A stretch of DNA of 64,000 nt from Chrysaora quinquecirrha (Eukaryota > Cnidaria > Scyphozoa > Semaeostomeae > Pelagiidae), in contig JACTAT010000004.1 in the NCBI GenBank assembly GCA_014526335.1, forward strand, positions 3,202,722-3,266,721, in the 5' to 3' direction. Of the stretch, positions 46,601 to 56,297 are shown in pieces. The first letter of the stretch is position 1. Each line of letters begins with the position of its first letter. Both the position numbers and the translations under genes were made by a program. Below the pieces are notes generated by a model. That model had not been told where the DNA came from. It made no database searches and saw only the letters and a list, made by a program, of their open reading frames with translations.

Positions 46601-49498
46601 TTACTGCGAAAATCCCTCCACCTTACTGATGATATCCCTCCACATTACTGAACACCCTCCACATTACTGCGAAAATCCCTCCACATTACTGCACATCCTC
46701 CACAATACTGCGCAGACATTACCTAGGGTGTTTATTCCATTAAGTGACAACCTTCGGCACAAAAGATTTGGTGTCCGGTGTTCGAGAGGTGTTTAGTGAT
46801 GGCGATTTGCTGTTCTTGGACACAATTTCAACATTATAAATGCTAAATGTATCAAGTTTTAAGTGAAACGTCAATGCATATATTTATATATTTATGATAG
46901 GAAGCCAAGTTGTTTTTTTAAAAGGAAACTGGCCATAAGTAAGGCCAGGCTTCTGTCGGCATTGCGCACAGTCAGTACTATTTGCCAACCAACCTCTTCC
47001 CCAGGCCCCAAATCAAATTTCCTCGAATCTCAGCTGTCAAATCGATTTTGGCCCTGGTACCAGCCACAAAATCTGCCAAAATACTGACAATTTTGGGCTA
47101 GGCATAAAAACAAGATGTAGATTCGAAGACCGAAAGCAGATGTTCTTAGAAAGGAAATGCAAAGAATGTCATTGATAACTGTAAGGCAAAAGACAATATC
47201 TCATGTAGCATCATTTTTTGGTTTTTATAGATGTTTTTTACATAGTTTTCGGCCTATTTTGGTGTGAAATTTTGAAGAAACTGTGACGTCACTTAAATTT
47301 CAATTGTTTGAACAGCCAATCAAATTGCGAATAGACAAGGCCGATACCAGGGTCGAATATGGACAGCGGAGTTTCACGTAGAGGCCTATTCACCCTGGGG
47401 ACGAGGTTCGTTGCCAACTGCTACCGACAATTTTTCGAAATCAATTTATCGCAACTGACCGTCGACATTGGTGCTCTGGCAACTTATTGGCAACTAGTTC
47501 CTCTTTGACGGCAAGTAGTCGGCGCGCAGTTCCAGAAAATTTGGCATGCTCTACGATTAGTTGACAACTGGTTCCTGTAAGTCGCAATGGACATGAGCGC
47601 TCCCTCGACCGCGATCAACTGTATCCCATAAGTTCTGACTTGTTGGCATCGACATATCGACTTGAGTTAGCAGTTACAAGGAACAATATGAGGAACTTTC
47701 AGCTCATTTTGTATTAAACCTAAGGAACTCTTAACTCCAGCCTCAACTCAGACCAAAGGTTCGTTAAAAAAGGGTACTTTATATAACGACCAGTACCAAG
47801 TCCTAAAGACTGCTATAGGAAATGCTTTTTGAAGCCCATTATGAGCAACTCTTAGGGTTGCAATCTGAGAACTATTAAGTAAATTTGACGGCTTGCTCTA
47901 AGTCAAATGCTTATAATAAAAGAATGTATATGAACATGACCTCAAGGCCTAGTTCTTAATGTTCCTTAGTTTTGGACCTATTTTGACGCAATTGTAGTTC
48001 AAAAAGTTCCTTAATAGCTCCTTAATTTGAACTGCACATACAGTGGTCTTAACAACAAAAGAGAGACATTTGCATGTGAGCAAAGCTCGAGACTACTCAA
48101 AGAAACATTGGATACATGCTTAACGTACAATTTATATGATTTTTGACTGCAAATGAATGGAACCGGCTTTCTAATTCTCGATTATTTACAGTGATATGAT
48201 AAAAGTATTCAACATTCAAAAGTTCCTGAATGATTTTCTCTTTAGTAGTATAAGTTCTTTAAATTTTCGGGCCTTCTATATGTAGGTTCCTTATAAAGAG
48301 GTTCTTTATAAAAAAAACCGTGTACATAACTTGATGATTGTTGAACGAAAACAACCTATATATCTGCCCCGTGGCTTATATGTACAGGGTCCTAGCTATG
48401 ACCATAAAATTTAGAGATACAAACATTGAATTCACCGTTAAAAGATAGGGTCCGTGTGTAGAAATGGGTACCTATGGTAGGTAGTTATGAGCGTCTTGTG
48501 TGGCTGCACCCTGCTATTTGCTATATGTATCCAGACCAGGGATAAATTGTAAAGTCAGCTGAGCAGCCTTAGGCTAGTAGTAGACTAAAGAGGGCAACTT
48601 TACTTTACGTGTATATTATGCCGCAAGTGTACAGAAATTAAACACAACAGGATAGCTGAATTTAGAAAACATGCACTAGACTCACCTTGGACTAGCCGTT
48701 GTAGGCAAAATCAGCGTTCCAGATATAACGTGCCATGCAATCACAGTGTAGCCAACCAACTGCGACAGACTTGAATCGGCAACGGCATTTCGCAGTTTGG
48801 TCACCCTGCTGTCTGTACTGGGTAGGTCACTGCAAGCGATGAAATACTCAATCGTTGTAACTTGAGATAGGGTGACCAGGGAGGCAGTTCTCCAAGATGC
48901 AATATATTTGGGGTTTTCAATGTGAGGGAGGTATATATTCTTGCTCCTTGAGCCCATGTAAACCTTGCTTGTTGAGACTCCAAAGAACGTTGCGACTTTC
49001 CCTTTGATGTCGTTCTGTTGCGATGTAGAAAGCGTACTGAATGTTACTTCCAGGGCAAATTCACCTTTTGTGACGCGCGTTGTAGCGCTACATCCAAACG
49101 CGGGGTAAATATCTGTTACTGATCTCCGTCGACGGATTTTAACTCTGCTTTCAGCTGGTACTGCTTGAAAACACTCGCATAATTTCTCTCCGCTTTTCAC
49201 ACGCGGAAAAGCCGTTGCGATATTTTTCTGGTATATATCCGTAAATCAGGCCCTTGTTCCGCGCGGCACATATCCAATCTAGCGGTCTTCTTGTCCAAAA
49301 ATCAACAACAGTAAGCTTGTCGACGGCACTGCAGTTAATATCGCGTTGAAACAGCTTTCCGGCTTTAAATATCTGACGCGGCAACGCGTCTTTCACAACA
49401 TTGTCCTGCGACGTCGCCCCAACGACTAACGTCAAAATGTCGTATAGAACAAAGAAAGAAAGCAGAAATACTTGAAATCTCTGCATTTTTATGCTCAA
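43003..49498 (-). CDS. N-terminal exons of the giant dystroglycan-like gene
   Basis: Exon 48686-49498 starts MSIKMQRFQVFLLSFFVLYD, a clear signal peptide, followed by a short CADG-like module (GKLFQRDI, PLDWICAARNKGLIYG) and an S6-like module ending VGYTVIAWHVISG, close to the YPVVGWHIANKK end of the alpha-dystroglycan N-terminal region. Exon 43003-43363 (attgcag|C ... TTG|gtgagt) holds a full CADG module (YPIPANTFQDGGGGNTRTM). The donor CCAAG|gtgag at 48686 joins it in frame. A 1-base frame change lies around 49190-49215: the first frame ends at 49151 while the S6 module is in the next frame. Between the modules is VKIRRRRS (49123-49134), a furin-type site. Frame break: sequencing error, tiny intron or real mutation. 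Start chosen at the first Met before the hydrophobic stretch. Confidence 0.75.
43500..44165. repeat. (GAT)n followed by (ATC)n: palindromic microsatellite
   Basis: Plus-strand GAT repeats at 43510-43690 switch to ATC/CATCAT repeats at about 43715-44165, so the two halves are complementary. The left flank has CTTATAAAAAAACGTGTA (about 43488-43505) and the right flank ACGTTTTTCG / CTTATAAGAAAAAGTGT at 44178 and 44338, pieces of the TACACGTTTTTTATAAG terminus. A microsatellite may have grown inside such a MITE. The Asp- or Met-rich frames are by-products. Confidence 0.85.
45381..46730. mobile_element. GTGGAGG foldback element with 5-bp duplication
   Basis: The ends CACCCTAGGTAATGTCTGCG and its exact inverse are flanked by TTTAT (45376-45380 and 46731-46735). 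The arms are arrays of AGTAATGTGGAGGATATCA-like 20-bp units, short on the left (45400-45480) and long on the right (45950-46720). The right arm also has a higher-order period of about 220 bp (CCGCAACCACCACATTA near 45981, 46203 and 46420). The middle (45490-45950) is unrelated A/T-rich sequence. Confidence 0.92.
47930..48328. mobile_element. AAGGAAC-type MITE, copy 3
   Basis: Shares CCTCAAGGCCTAGTTCTTAA, GGAACCGGCTTTCTAATTCT and the right end CTTTATAAAAAAAACCGTGTA with the copies at 4906 and 12285. The left terminus has decayed. Confidence 0.8.
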
Positions 49499-50870
49499 TT
49501 TTCAAACGAGCTACATTATAGCGAAGTTTAACCAACAAAGCAATTGCAAATAATAGCGACCTGTTGCTCGAAGGCCTTCGCGTCGAAACTGATATAAAAA
49601 ACTACCCGATAACAAAGATACTATTTGATACTCTATTGATTAATTTTTTATTAATTTAACTATTCAAATTGATGATGCATAGTCTGAAATAATCATTCAC
49701 ATACATAAATACACTGCTAACTAGTGATCTGACAGGGGGGGGGGGCTGAGTGACTGTAGAGGCTTCCGTAAAAAGCTGGCGACTGCTTCTGGCAGTCCCT
49801 TGTTTTTATCTGGCAGTTTCTTATTTCTAGTTGCATATTTAGTGTCATGACTGCTATATAGAGGCATTTGTATATGAGGAAAGCTGGAAGCTGAAAACTA
49901 CTCAAGGTAACATTTGATACCTGCGTAAGATTACTGAAAACTACTCAAGGTAACATTTGATACCTGCACAATTTATTTGAGTTTTGACTGCAAGTGTATG
50001 GAACAGGCAAATAAAGCAAATTTTATTATATTTGCAGTAAAAGTGAGTATTAAACAATATGTCACAACATGGAACAGAATAGGGAACTTGGTTAAGAAAT
50101 TAAGGACCCCAGCGTCAACTCAGATCAAAGGCTCCTTATAAATAAACGTGTAGACTGTGTAGTCCGTGTAGACGCTGTTATGGCCTGTGCGCAGACTCGA
50201 CAATTTCCAAGGCTGCAGTCTGCACACCATTTAGATTGCGTATCCCCTGGGGCCGGAAGAGTGACTCAAAGGTTTGCTCGATCATATATTTTGACATTTT
50301 TGGGAAGCCCACCAGAAAAGCATGAATTAAACTATTATTTCTGAATAATTTGTTATTCCTAATGCCCTAATGAGTCACAGGTCCCTTAAATAATATATGT
50401 TATTCATGCTGCATAAAATTCAACATTATAAAGTTTCTAGATAAATTGATATTTATAATTTAAGCGATATATTTAAATCTAACGCTTTTACATGAATTCG
50501 AAAAAGGCTTGCTTTAACCTTCCGACAGAATTAATATCCTTCGGGTCTTTTAAGGAAATTAGGTGAAGTTTACTGGGTTTGTTAGATTATGTCATCGTTT
50601 TCAAAATTGGGTTATAAATATTTTAGAATCGTCATACAGGCTCTGGGAAAGTCGAGAAATGAAATCTTTTGCTGGAAAGTTAAAACATGACAGCAAAATT
50701 ACTTGTAGCCTTTTTCGTCCTTCCTCAGAATTGCAAACTTTTCTGCTTTAGTTCATTCGTACAAAAAACGTCTAATTGTTTCAACTAATAGCAATTTAGC
50801 CTCCATGTACACGAATTCAAATGAATCCGATTGATTTGATATCAATTTGGTCGTTTATCTGAAATCGATG
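49499..50870. other. Intergenic region upstream of the giant gene
   Basis: Contains the promoter side of the giant gene, a run of 13 G residues at 49735-49747, and a diverged AAGGAAC-type element at about 49800-50150 (ACTACTCAAGGTAACATTTGATACCTG occurs twice; right end CCTTATAAATAAACGTGTAG). No gene is seen. Confidence 0.5.
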
Positions 50871-50874
50871 ATGA

Positions 50875-51900
50875 GTACTATATGAAATTAGTATTAAAGA
50901 CCAGCTTTTTACGTTACAGCCCGCTACGCAGTCAGCTAGTAGTGCCAGCCAGTAGTACAAGATAAGTCTCGGGTAGACACTTGTTCTGTCACAAAAAACG
51001 ACTTTCCGCACAGTGAAATCAGTTAAAAAGAAATGCTGGCATCTCAATAGGGTCCGGGAAGGTTAGTCTACCACGTGATCCCTACTCCTCTCAGGACTCG
51101 AGCAAAGAGGAAAATCGGTTTTTGTGCAGGAAGGAGGTTCTTGTCTTGCCAAAGCTAATTTGGTTTTACTGGCTCGTATTAATGATAAACCGGTGGTATT
51201 AGTGATAAACACGCAGTCAGCTAATTTTACCAGCCAGCAGTTCAAGATAAGTCTCGGCTAGACACCTGCACAAAAACCGACTTTCCGCACTGTGAAATCA
51301 GTTAAAAAGAAACGCTGGCATCACGCTTGGGTCCCGAGAGGTTAGTCCACCATGGGATCCCCAATTTCTCCCCGGCTTGAGCAAAATTTCAGCATTTTAT
51401 TCTAATTGTTTTTCTTCTTGGAATCACTCAGGTCTCTAGAAATTCCAGATTTTGGTCCGTGTAGCACCTTGGAAGTTGTTCTCTTCCTCGACGCATTGCG
51501 ACGCAGGAGTGGACTACGAGAGCCCACACTTTACTTGCTCGCCTGAGATCATCCAGAGGTAGCTATCGTTGCTTTCTAGCACGGATTCTGACTTAGAGGC
51601 GTTCAGTCATAATCCAACAGATGGTAGCTTCGGGCCATTGCCTTTTCAAACAAGTCCAAATGCCAAGTGTCTGAATCTGCGGTTCCTCTCGTACTGAGCA
51701 GAATTACTATTGCAACAACACTTCATCAGTAGGGTAAAAGTAACCTGTCTCACGACGGTGTGTGGGAAATTGGTTGTTGTACAGGAAGGAAGAATCTTGT
51801 CTTGCCAAAGATAATTTTGTACTACTGGCTGGTATTAGTGGCTACCTGCGTAGCAGGCTGCAAGGTTAAAGGCTAGTCTTCTGAAATTAGTAGTATCATC
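50875..51900. mobile_element. Composite inverted-repeat element carrying 28S rRNA sequence
   Basis: The left end (about 50880-50965, CGCTACGCAGTCAGCTAG, CCAGCCAGTAGTACAAGA) is mirrored at the right (about 51815-51890, TACTACTGGCTGGTATTAGT, CTGCGTAGCAGGCTG). A middle pair near 51120-51250 has both orientations. A block with CCGCACAGTGAAATCAGTTA / AAAAGAAATGCTGGCATC at about 51005 recurs at about 51290. The 28S piece lies between the repeated block and the right end. Confidence 0.65.
51421..51759 (-). pseudogene. 28S rRNA 3'-end fragment
   Basis: The minus strand reads conserved large-subunit rRNA from GTCGTGAGACAGGTTA, through CTACTGATGAAGTGTTGTTG, the sarcin-ricin loop AGTACGAGAGGAACCGCAG, and GAAGCTACCATCTGTTGGAT, to TCTAGAGACCTGAGTGATTC. 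About 339 bp, otherwise near-intact. No rDNA context exists on either side, so it is not a functional rRNA gene. Confidence 0.93.
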
Positions 51901-52348
51901 ATTGCAAGGATATGATAGGACAATGATGCAAGGTGAAATCTATACATTAGCCAAATCGTTCACGGAAGAAAAGCTACATCTAGTAGTCCAAAAACTCGAT
52001 TATTTTGTACCAAAAATGTCAAGCTAAATAGAGCAAAACAACAGAACAAGAATATTTAAATAAATAAATAATGTTATACGGTTTATATGAAATTTACGTT
52101 GAAAAAAAGTCATTTTTGAAAATCTTGGTCAATTCCTCTGATGAGGCTAGGTGGAGAAACGTTGCAAGTCGTTGCAGTTTGTCAAAAACATAAGAAATGT
52201 TTGAGAAGCAATGTTTGAAAGATGGCCAAACGAGCAAACATTGCTTGACAAGAAAAACCCAGCTCTGACACCAGCCAACATGCAAAAGGAAGCTCGGCGA
52301 AATGTTGGGTAGTTTTGAGCAGTAGCTACAAAATTTCAAAATCGCCAG

Positions 52349-52944
52349 AAACAGCGGAAACATCTGTTGACATAGTTAAAAGGCTATTTTCGACTGACAC
52401 CCCTCAGAGTATGAAAGTCAGAAAAAGACCGAAACCAATGACTAATTCGGTATGTATACCCAGATGCGAACCGAAATGCGCAAATCAGAAACTCAAACTT
52501 TAGAAATCATACCACGAATTTAGGACTAAAGATTCTCTTGAAGAAATAGATGTTGTTGCAAGTCGTTTACTAAACTGAAACAGTTTCTTATCAGAAAGCC
52601 AACATTTGCTGCTTAGGTATCCCCGGTAAACACGAACAATTATATTAATATCAACTGATAACTGCAAAACAGACGGGGGTTATGTGAAATCTAAAACTTA
52701 ACTTACTCGAATTGCACCAGTCAGAAAGTGAAGCCGAATTCAGACTGTACTCTTCCTGCTTTGTCCCGCAAACTGATTGGTGTTTAGCCAAATCGGCTTC
52801 ACTTTCCGATTGATGCATTTCTGGCCGCGTTTGGGTATAAATACTGCCTTAGTCATTTGTTTCGGTCTGTTTCTGACGTTTATATTATGAGGAGTGTCAG
52901 ACGAAAAAAAGCTTTTAGTATGTCCAGAGATGTTTCCGCTGTTT
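52349..52944. mobile_element. Inverted-repeat element with CTGACACCCCTCAGAG arms
   Basis: AAACAGCGGAAACATCT at 52349-52365 is mirrored exactly at 52928-52944. The arms continue through AAAAGGCTATTTTCGACTGA and the inverse near 52890-52920. The single-arm fragments at 10550-10620 and 54330-54400 belong to the same family. Confidence 0.75.
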
Positions 52945-52945
52945 A

Positions 52946-53274
52946 GGCTGGATTACACTAGCATCTTCAAGTAAAAGTTGTTCACATTTTTTCTGTTATT
53001 GCGGACAACGAGAGAATATGACAGGGTAAAACACCTTACAAGTTGCTCATAGTTGCTTGAAGGATAAGAATTCAAGAGGAACAATTTGATCAGCGATCAA
53101 ATGAAAACTCTGTGATGGTCAATTAAAGCGGATTAAAAACATCGCCAAAGCCTCATCTGCAAGCAACTACAAGCAACTTGTAAGGGGTTGTACACTGTCA
53201 TATTCTCTCGTTGTCTGCGATCACAGAAAAAATGTGAAGCAACTTTTACCTGAAGATGCTAGTGTAATCCGGCC
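52946..53274. mobile_element. MITE with GGATTACACTAGCATCTTCA ends
   Basis: Ends GGCTGGATTACACTAGCATC and its inverse GCTAGTGTAATCCGGCC; arms extend through AAAAGTTGTTCACATTTTTT. Central AAGCAACT/AGTTGCTT motifs are mirrored too. It is placed directly beside the previous element. Confidence 0.8.
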
Positions 53275-53412
53275 TTTTCTCATAATTCTGAAATGTTTGG
53301 TGCAATAAATGCATATCTACCGCTGAGAATGGCATGTCAATTTGCCTAGTAGTTATTCAATGCAACGTTAAATGCCTATAAAAGTAATATTCCTATTTGT
53401 TTAAGCTTCAAG

Positions 53413-54601
53413 CTACACTGTTTTAATATCATTCAGCAAAGATGAATCATTAAGATTCTCCTCCTCAGTTTCAGAGCCAAGCTGCTTTGCAATATACTGA
53501 AGTTCTTGCATTCCCATGGTCCTTTGCCCGACTTGGTGTTCAGTTAATTTCCGGTAGAAATGCATTGCAAATAGAATGAAAATAATGCATGTTGGTATCA
53601 TTATTCCTGATGCTGCAATGGCTGATGGGACATTTATAGAATATAGTTTCACCCAAAGAATTACTGGGATCTCCAGCAGGAAAAGGAGAGTCCCCAAGCC
53701 AGTACTGAAAATCCATGCCACCTCAATGTATCTGTGGAGCTTTTCATGAGGGGAATCACCATGCCTTGGTTGATGGTTAGGTTCTAGTTGTGCTTGTGTT
53801 AACTCTATTGATCTTATGTTTTCAACGGTCTCAATGTTTGGTAGAATACAAATAGATATCATCAATGCAAAGACATGAACAGAAATCAGACATGTCGTCA
53901 ATAAGCTGAATGTCATGACAAGTATTGATGGAAGGTTTCCATCTAGATTTAGTTCTACCATTGCCACCTGGGAAAGCAAAATTATGTTTTTAAAACAAAT
54001 TAGTGAAAAGTCTTTTCAGCTGCACAAATCTTCAAAATTGCCAGCAAATTTTTGCCATAGGAAAAAACTTGTCTGATAACCTAGATCTTGAAGGAAATAA
54101 CACCAAGGAATGTTTTCAAATAAGTGGCTGCCGTAGCTCATTCGGTTGTGCTTGGACTCTCATGCACGAGGTCCCAGGTTCAAGCCCAGGAAGAGCCATT
54201 GGTGGACGTCAGGAAGGGCATTTGGTCCATAAAGTGCTCCAGCAATATCCCAAGCAATTGGGTACTGTTGTAGCCCCTGATCTTCTTGGCAAAGCAAGAT
54301 CTTTGTTTCATTTAGAGTTACGATTTGGGTCTGTTTCAGATGTTTGTACTCTAAGGAGTGTTAGACAAAAAGCTTATGAGTATGTCCCAAGATTATTCGG
54401 CTATTGCTTGCAATTTAAGTTAAGACCCTAGAATGATTTTTAAGACCCTTTGTGGAGTTAAATCATTGAGAACCATTTAAGTTATCTGCATATACTTACC
54501 ATGGCAAATCCAGACATTAAGCCTGATGTTCTACTAGAGGCTTTCAATTTCGCTTTTGTCAAAAACAATCCTCTCCAGTGGTATAGCTGACTTTGATCCA
54601 T
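53413..54601 (-). CDS. orai: Orai calcium release-activated channel protein
   Basis: Two exons: 54500-54601 ([20 protein letters not shown]...) and 53413-53967 ([14 protein letters not shown]...NDIKTV, TAG), joined at ATG|gtaag and ttcccag|GTG, 218 residues. Orai forms the plasma-membrane pore for store-operated calcium entry and is gated by STIM. Present are the cytosolic [19 protein letters not shown] helix that extends TM1, the selectivity-filter Glu in VAMVEL (residue 39), the TM2 signature [15 protein letters not shown]3 with [16 protein letters not shown] (its Glu kept), a short TM3-TM4 loop and TM4 followed by a C-terminal helix with coiled-coil character ([13 protein letters not shown]) where STIM binds. 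The N-terminal Pro/Arg-rich extension of vertebrate Orai1 is absent. An acceptor just upstream of the start (ttccacag) suggests a 5' non-coding exon. Head-to-head with KDM2. Confidence 0.96.
54110..54425 (+). mobile_element. tRNA-derived SINE-like repeat upstream of Orai exon 2
   Basis: The head CCGTAGCTCATTCGGTTGTG (box A-like) and CAGGTTCAAGCCCAGG (box B-like, about 54175-54190) resemble a tRNA. The tail GGTCTGTTTCAGATGTTTGT then AAGGAGTGTTAGAC and AAAAAGCTTATGAGTATGTC is the diverged sequence seen at 10550 and 52860. It lies in the Orai intron, antisense to Orai. Confidence 0.6.
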
Positions 54602-55229
54602 TTTCTCAAATCTCAATCTACTCAAGTTTCCTGTGGAAAGAAAAAATATGCATACTTGGGTATACCATTTTTAGCCAGATTGGGATATATATTGGAGAGG
54701 GGTATACTATAGGATTTCCATTCTTGCATTTAGCGACTGTGTGGAAGTGGAGAGGTCTAATCAGATCTTCCAAGCTCTCTGCTCAAGCTGGCTATGGCTT
54801 TGTAGTGTTCCTTGCTCAATGCTGCTCTGCCTTGGTTTGTACTTGTCAAACATATTTATTAAGTTAGACTATTCTAAAATGAGGTCTAAAATCTTAAAAA
54901 AAATGGAAAATTGTCGTTTACCTCACGTCTTGATGATATAAAAGTAATTAATGAAACTTAATTCTTCCTTTTCCACCCCACAAATGTTTTGAATTTCCTT
55001 AGGTCATCGGCTAACATTTTTGATCTGCCTCTTATTCACGCAAACCATGTTTGAAATCGAGACAATAATTGCATGATTTATGCAATATGGCCGAACAATA
55101 ACAGATTCGCATGTTTTACTTTATTTGGCCAAATAATTCGAAAATTTATTTAGTTACGCTTGTGTACAGCCGGTGTGAGAGGTAACATTTAGGTATCAAC
55201 AAGGACTTCAGCCTAAAATTCCCTCCAAA
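54602..55229. promoter_or_regulatory. Divergent promoter region between Orai and KDM2
   Basis: 628 bp between opposite start codons. Includes a probable first non-coding Orai exon beyond the acceptor at about 54642 and the KDM2 5' UTR. No specific promoter motif is identified. Confidence 0.45.
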
Positions 55230-56297
55230 ATGGCCAGCAGTAGTATCGGTAGAAGAACTCTTGTGAGTAGAAATTATTTTCTCTATTTACGCGAGCAAAA
55301 TCTGTTTACATTTTGACGCCTTGTCCTGCCGCCTTCCCTTGCCTGCGAAAAGAATCACACGAGTCTTGTAAAACTTTGTGTTTTTCAGAGAAACAAAGAA
55401 AAGAAAAGTTACCAGGATAATTTAGAGGATGAAATTGAAGGAAAACGGCGTTTTGATGTCCACGAGAAACTAAACAGTAATAAATATGTTTTTGAAAAGG
55501 GCGAAAGTTTGATTGCAGAGATGGACGGCAAAGGTAAGAAATTTGGCAGTGAAAAATGTGATGTGTCCCCCCGGAAAATCCGATATTGTTCTCAAAAATC
55601 ATGTTGAAATTTGGTTCTTCAATTTTATTGCTTTTTCTGATTTATCTAACTCTTATTAATCTTATAAAATAACAACAAAGCTAACTGTAGTATAGCAATT
55701 TCTGAATATCTAAGTAAAATTTGTATTTAAAAGATAATTTTCGTGGAAATTATTCAAGTTTTTTACTCACGTGTAGAGGATTAATAGCTAATTTTAATAT
55801 TGTCTTACTTAATTTATAGGTAATATTTATATTTGGTGTATTTTTGATTTACTTTTCAAACAGATTTTACACTTCAGTATGTCCAAGAACACGGTTTTAG
55901 ATGTCCACTAAAATTTTCTTGCAAAGATGGTCTGGGTTTGAGGTAGGTAGGCCTGTTGCCTTCTTGCAGAAACAAGAATTCATCCACGAAACTTTTTCAA
56001 CTTTTCTTCTTGTTTTTCTTAGAAATTATTCCAGGATCTGATTGATATTTCCTTAGTTTATTTAACTTCAAAATTTAAAGGGTTTAAAGAAACTTTGTCT
56101 ATGTTGTTGGCCTCGATTTTTAGGCTTTTCATTTCAAACTCAAAATTTTCCCCACGCTGCCACAAACTCGCTCATAAATTCCCTTTATTATCTATACTTT
56201 TTATGTTTAACTTTGCAAGTAAATTTAATTAAAAAATGCTATCTTAGGATGCCGAACCCAGAACTCTTCGATTTAAATGATGTGAAATCCTACGTAG
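55230..56297 (+). CDS. kdm2: KDM2 (JHDM1) histone lysine demethylase, N-terminal exons only
   Basis: Four exons: 55230-55262 (MASSSIGRRTL), 55389-55533 (RNKEKKSYQDNLEDEIEGK...), 55864-55942 (DFTLQYVQEHGFRCPLKF...) and 56248-56297 (MPNPELFDLNDVKSYVG). The sites CTT|gtgagt, tttcag|AGA, AAAG|gtaag, aacag|AT, GAG|gtagg, cttag|G and GTAG|gtacg are all in phase. DEIEGKR, RFD, the Y.Q..G...P..F..KDGLG segment and MP.P......DVK..VG follow the start of KDM2A/B, just before the JmjC domain. KDM2 removes methyl groups from H3K36 and recruits Polycomb-type complexes to CpG-rich promoters. The JmjC, CXXC, PHD, F-box and LRR parts must lie beyond 64000. Confidence 0.9.

Larger units (their letters stand above)
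43364..48685. other. Large 5' intron of the giant gene
   Basis: 5.3 kb of non-coding sequence holding the (GAT)n/(ATC)n palindromic microsatellite, the GTGGAGG foldback element (45381-46730) and an AAGGAAC-type MITE (about 47930-48328). The stretches 44360-45380 and 46740-47920 show no gene. Near 44870-45330 a GTGAATGCGTGAATC-type motif recurs irregularly. Confidence 0.6.
51901..53412. other. Intergenic region downstream of Orai
   Basis: 51900-52340 has only scattered AAACATTGC-like motifs that mirror those at 22880-23130. The rest is occupied by two inverted-repeat elements (52349-52944 and 52946-53274). No gene is seen. Confidence 0.55.

Noticed and set aside
51421..51759. Functional rRNA gene
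   Set aside because: Only the 3' part of 28S is present, with no ITS, 18S or spacer, and it sits inside an inverted-repeat element.
54120..54195. Functional tRNA gene
   Set aside because: Box A and box B-like motifs are present but the acceptor and anticodon stems do not pair, and a SINE-type tail follows.
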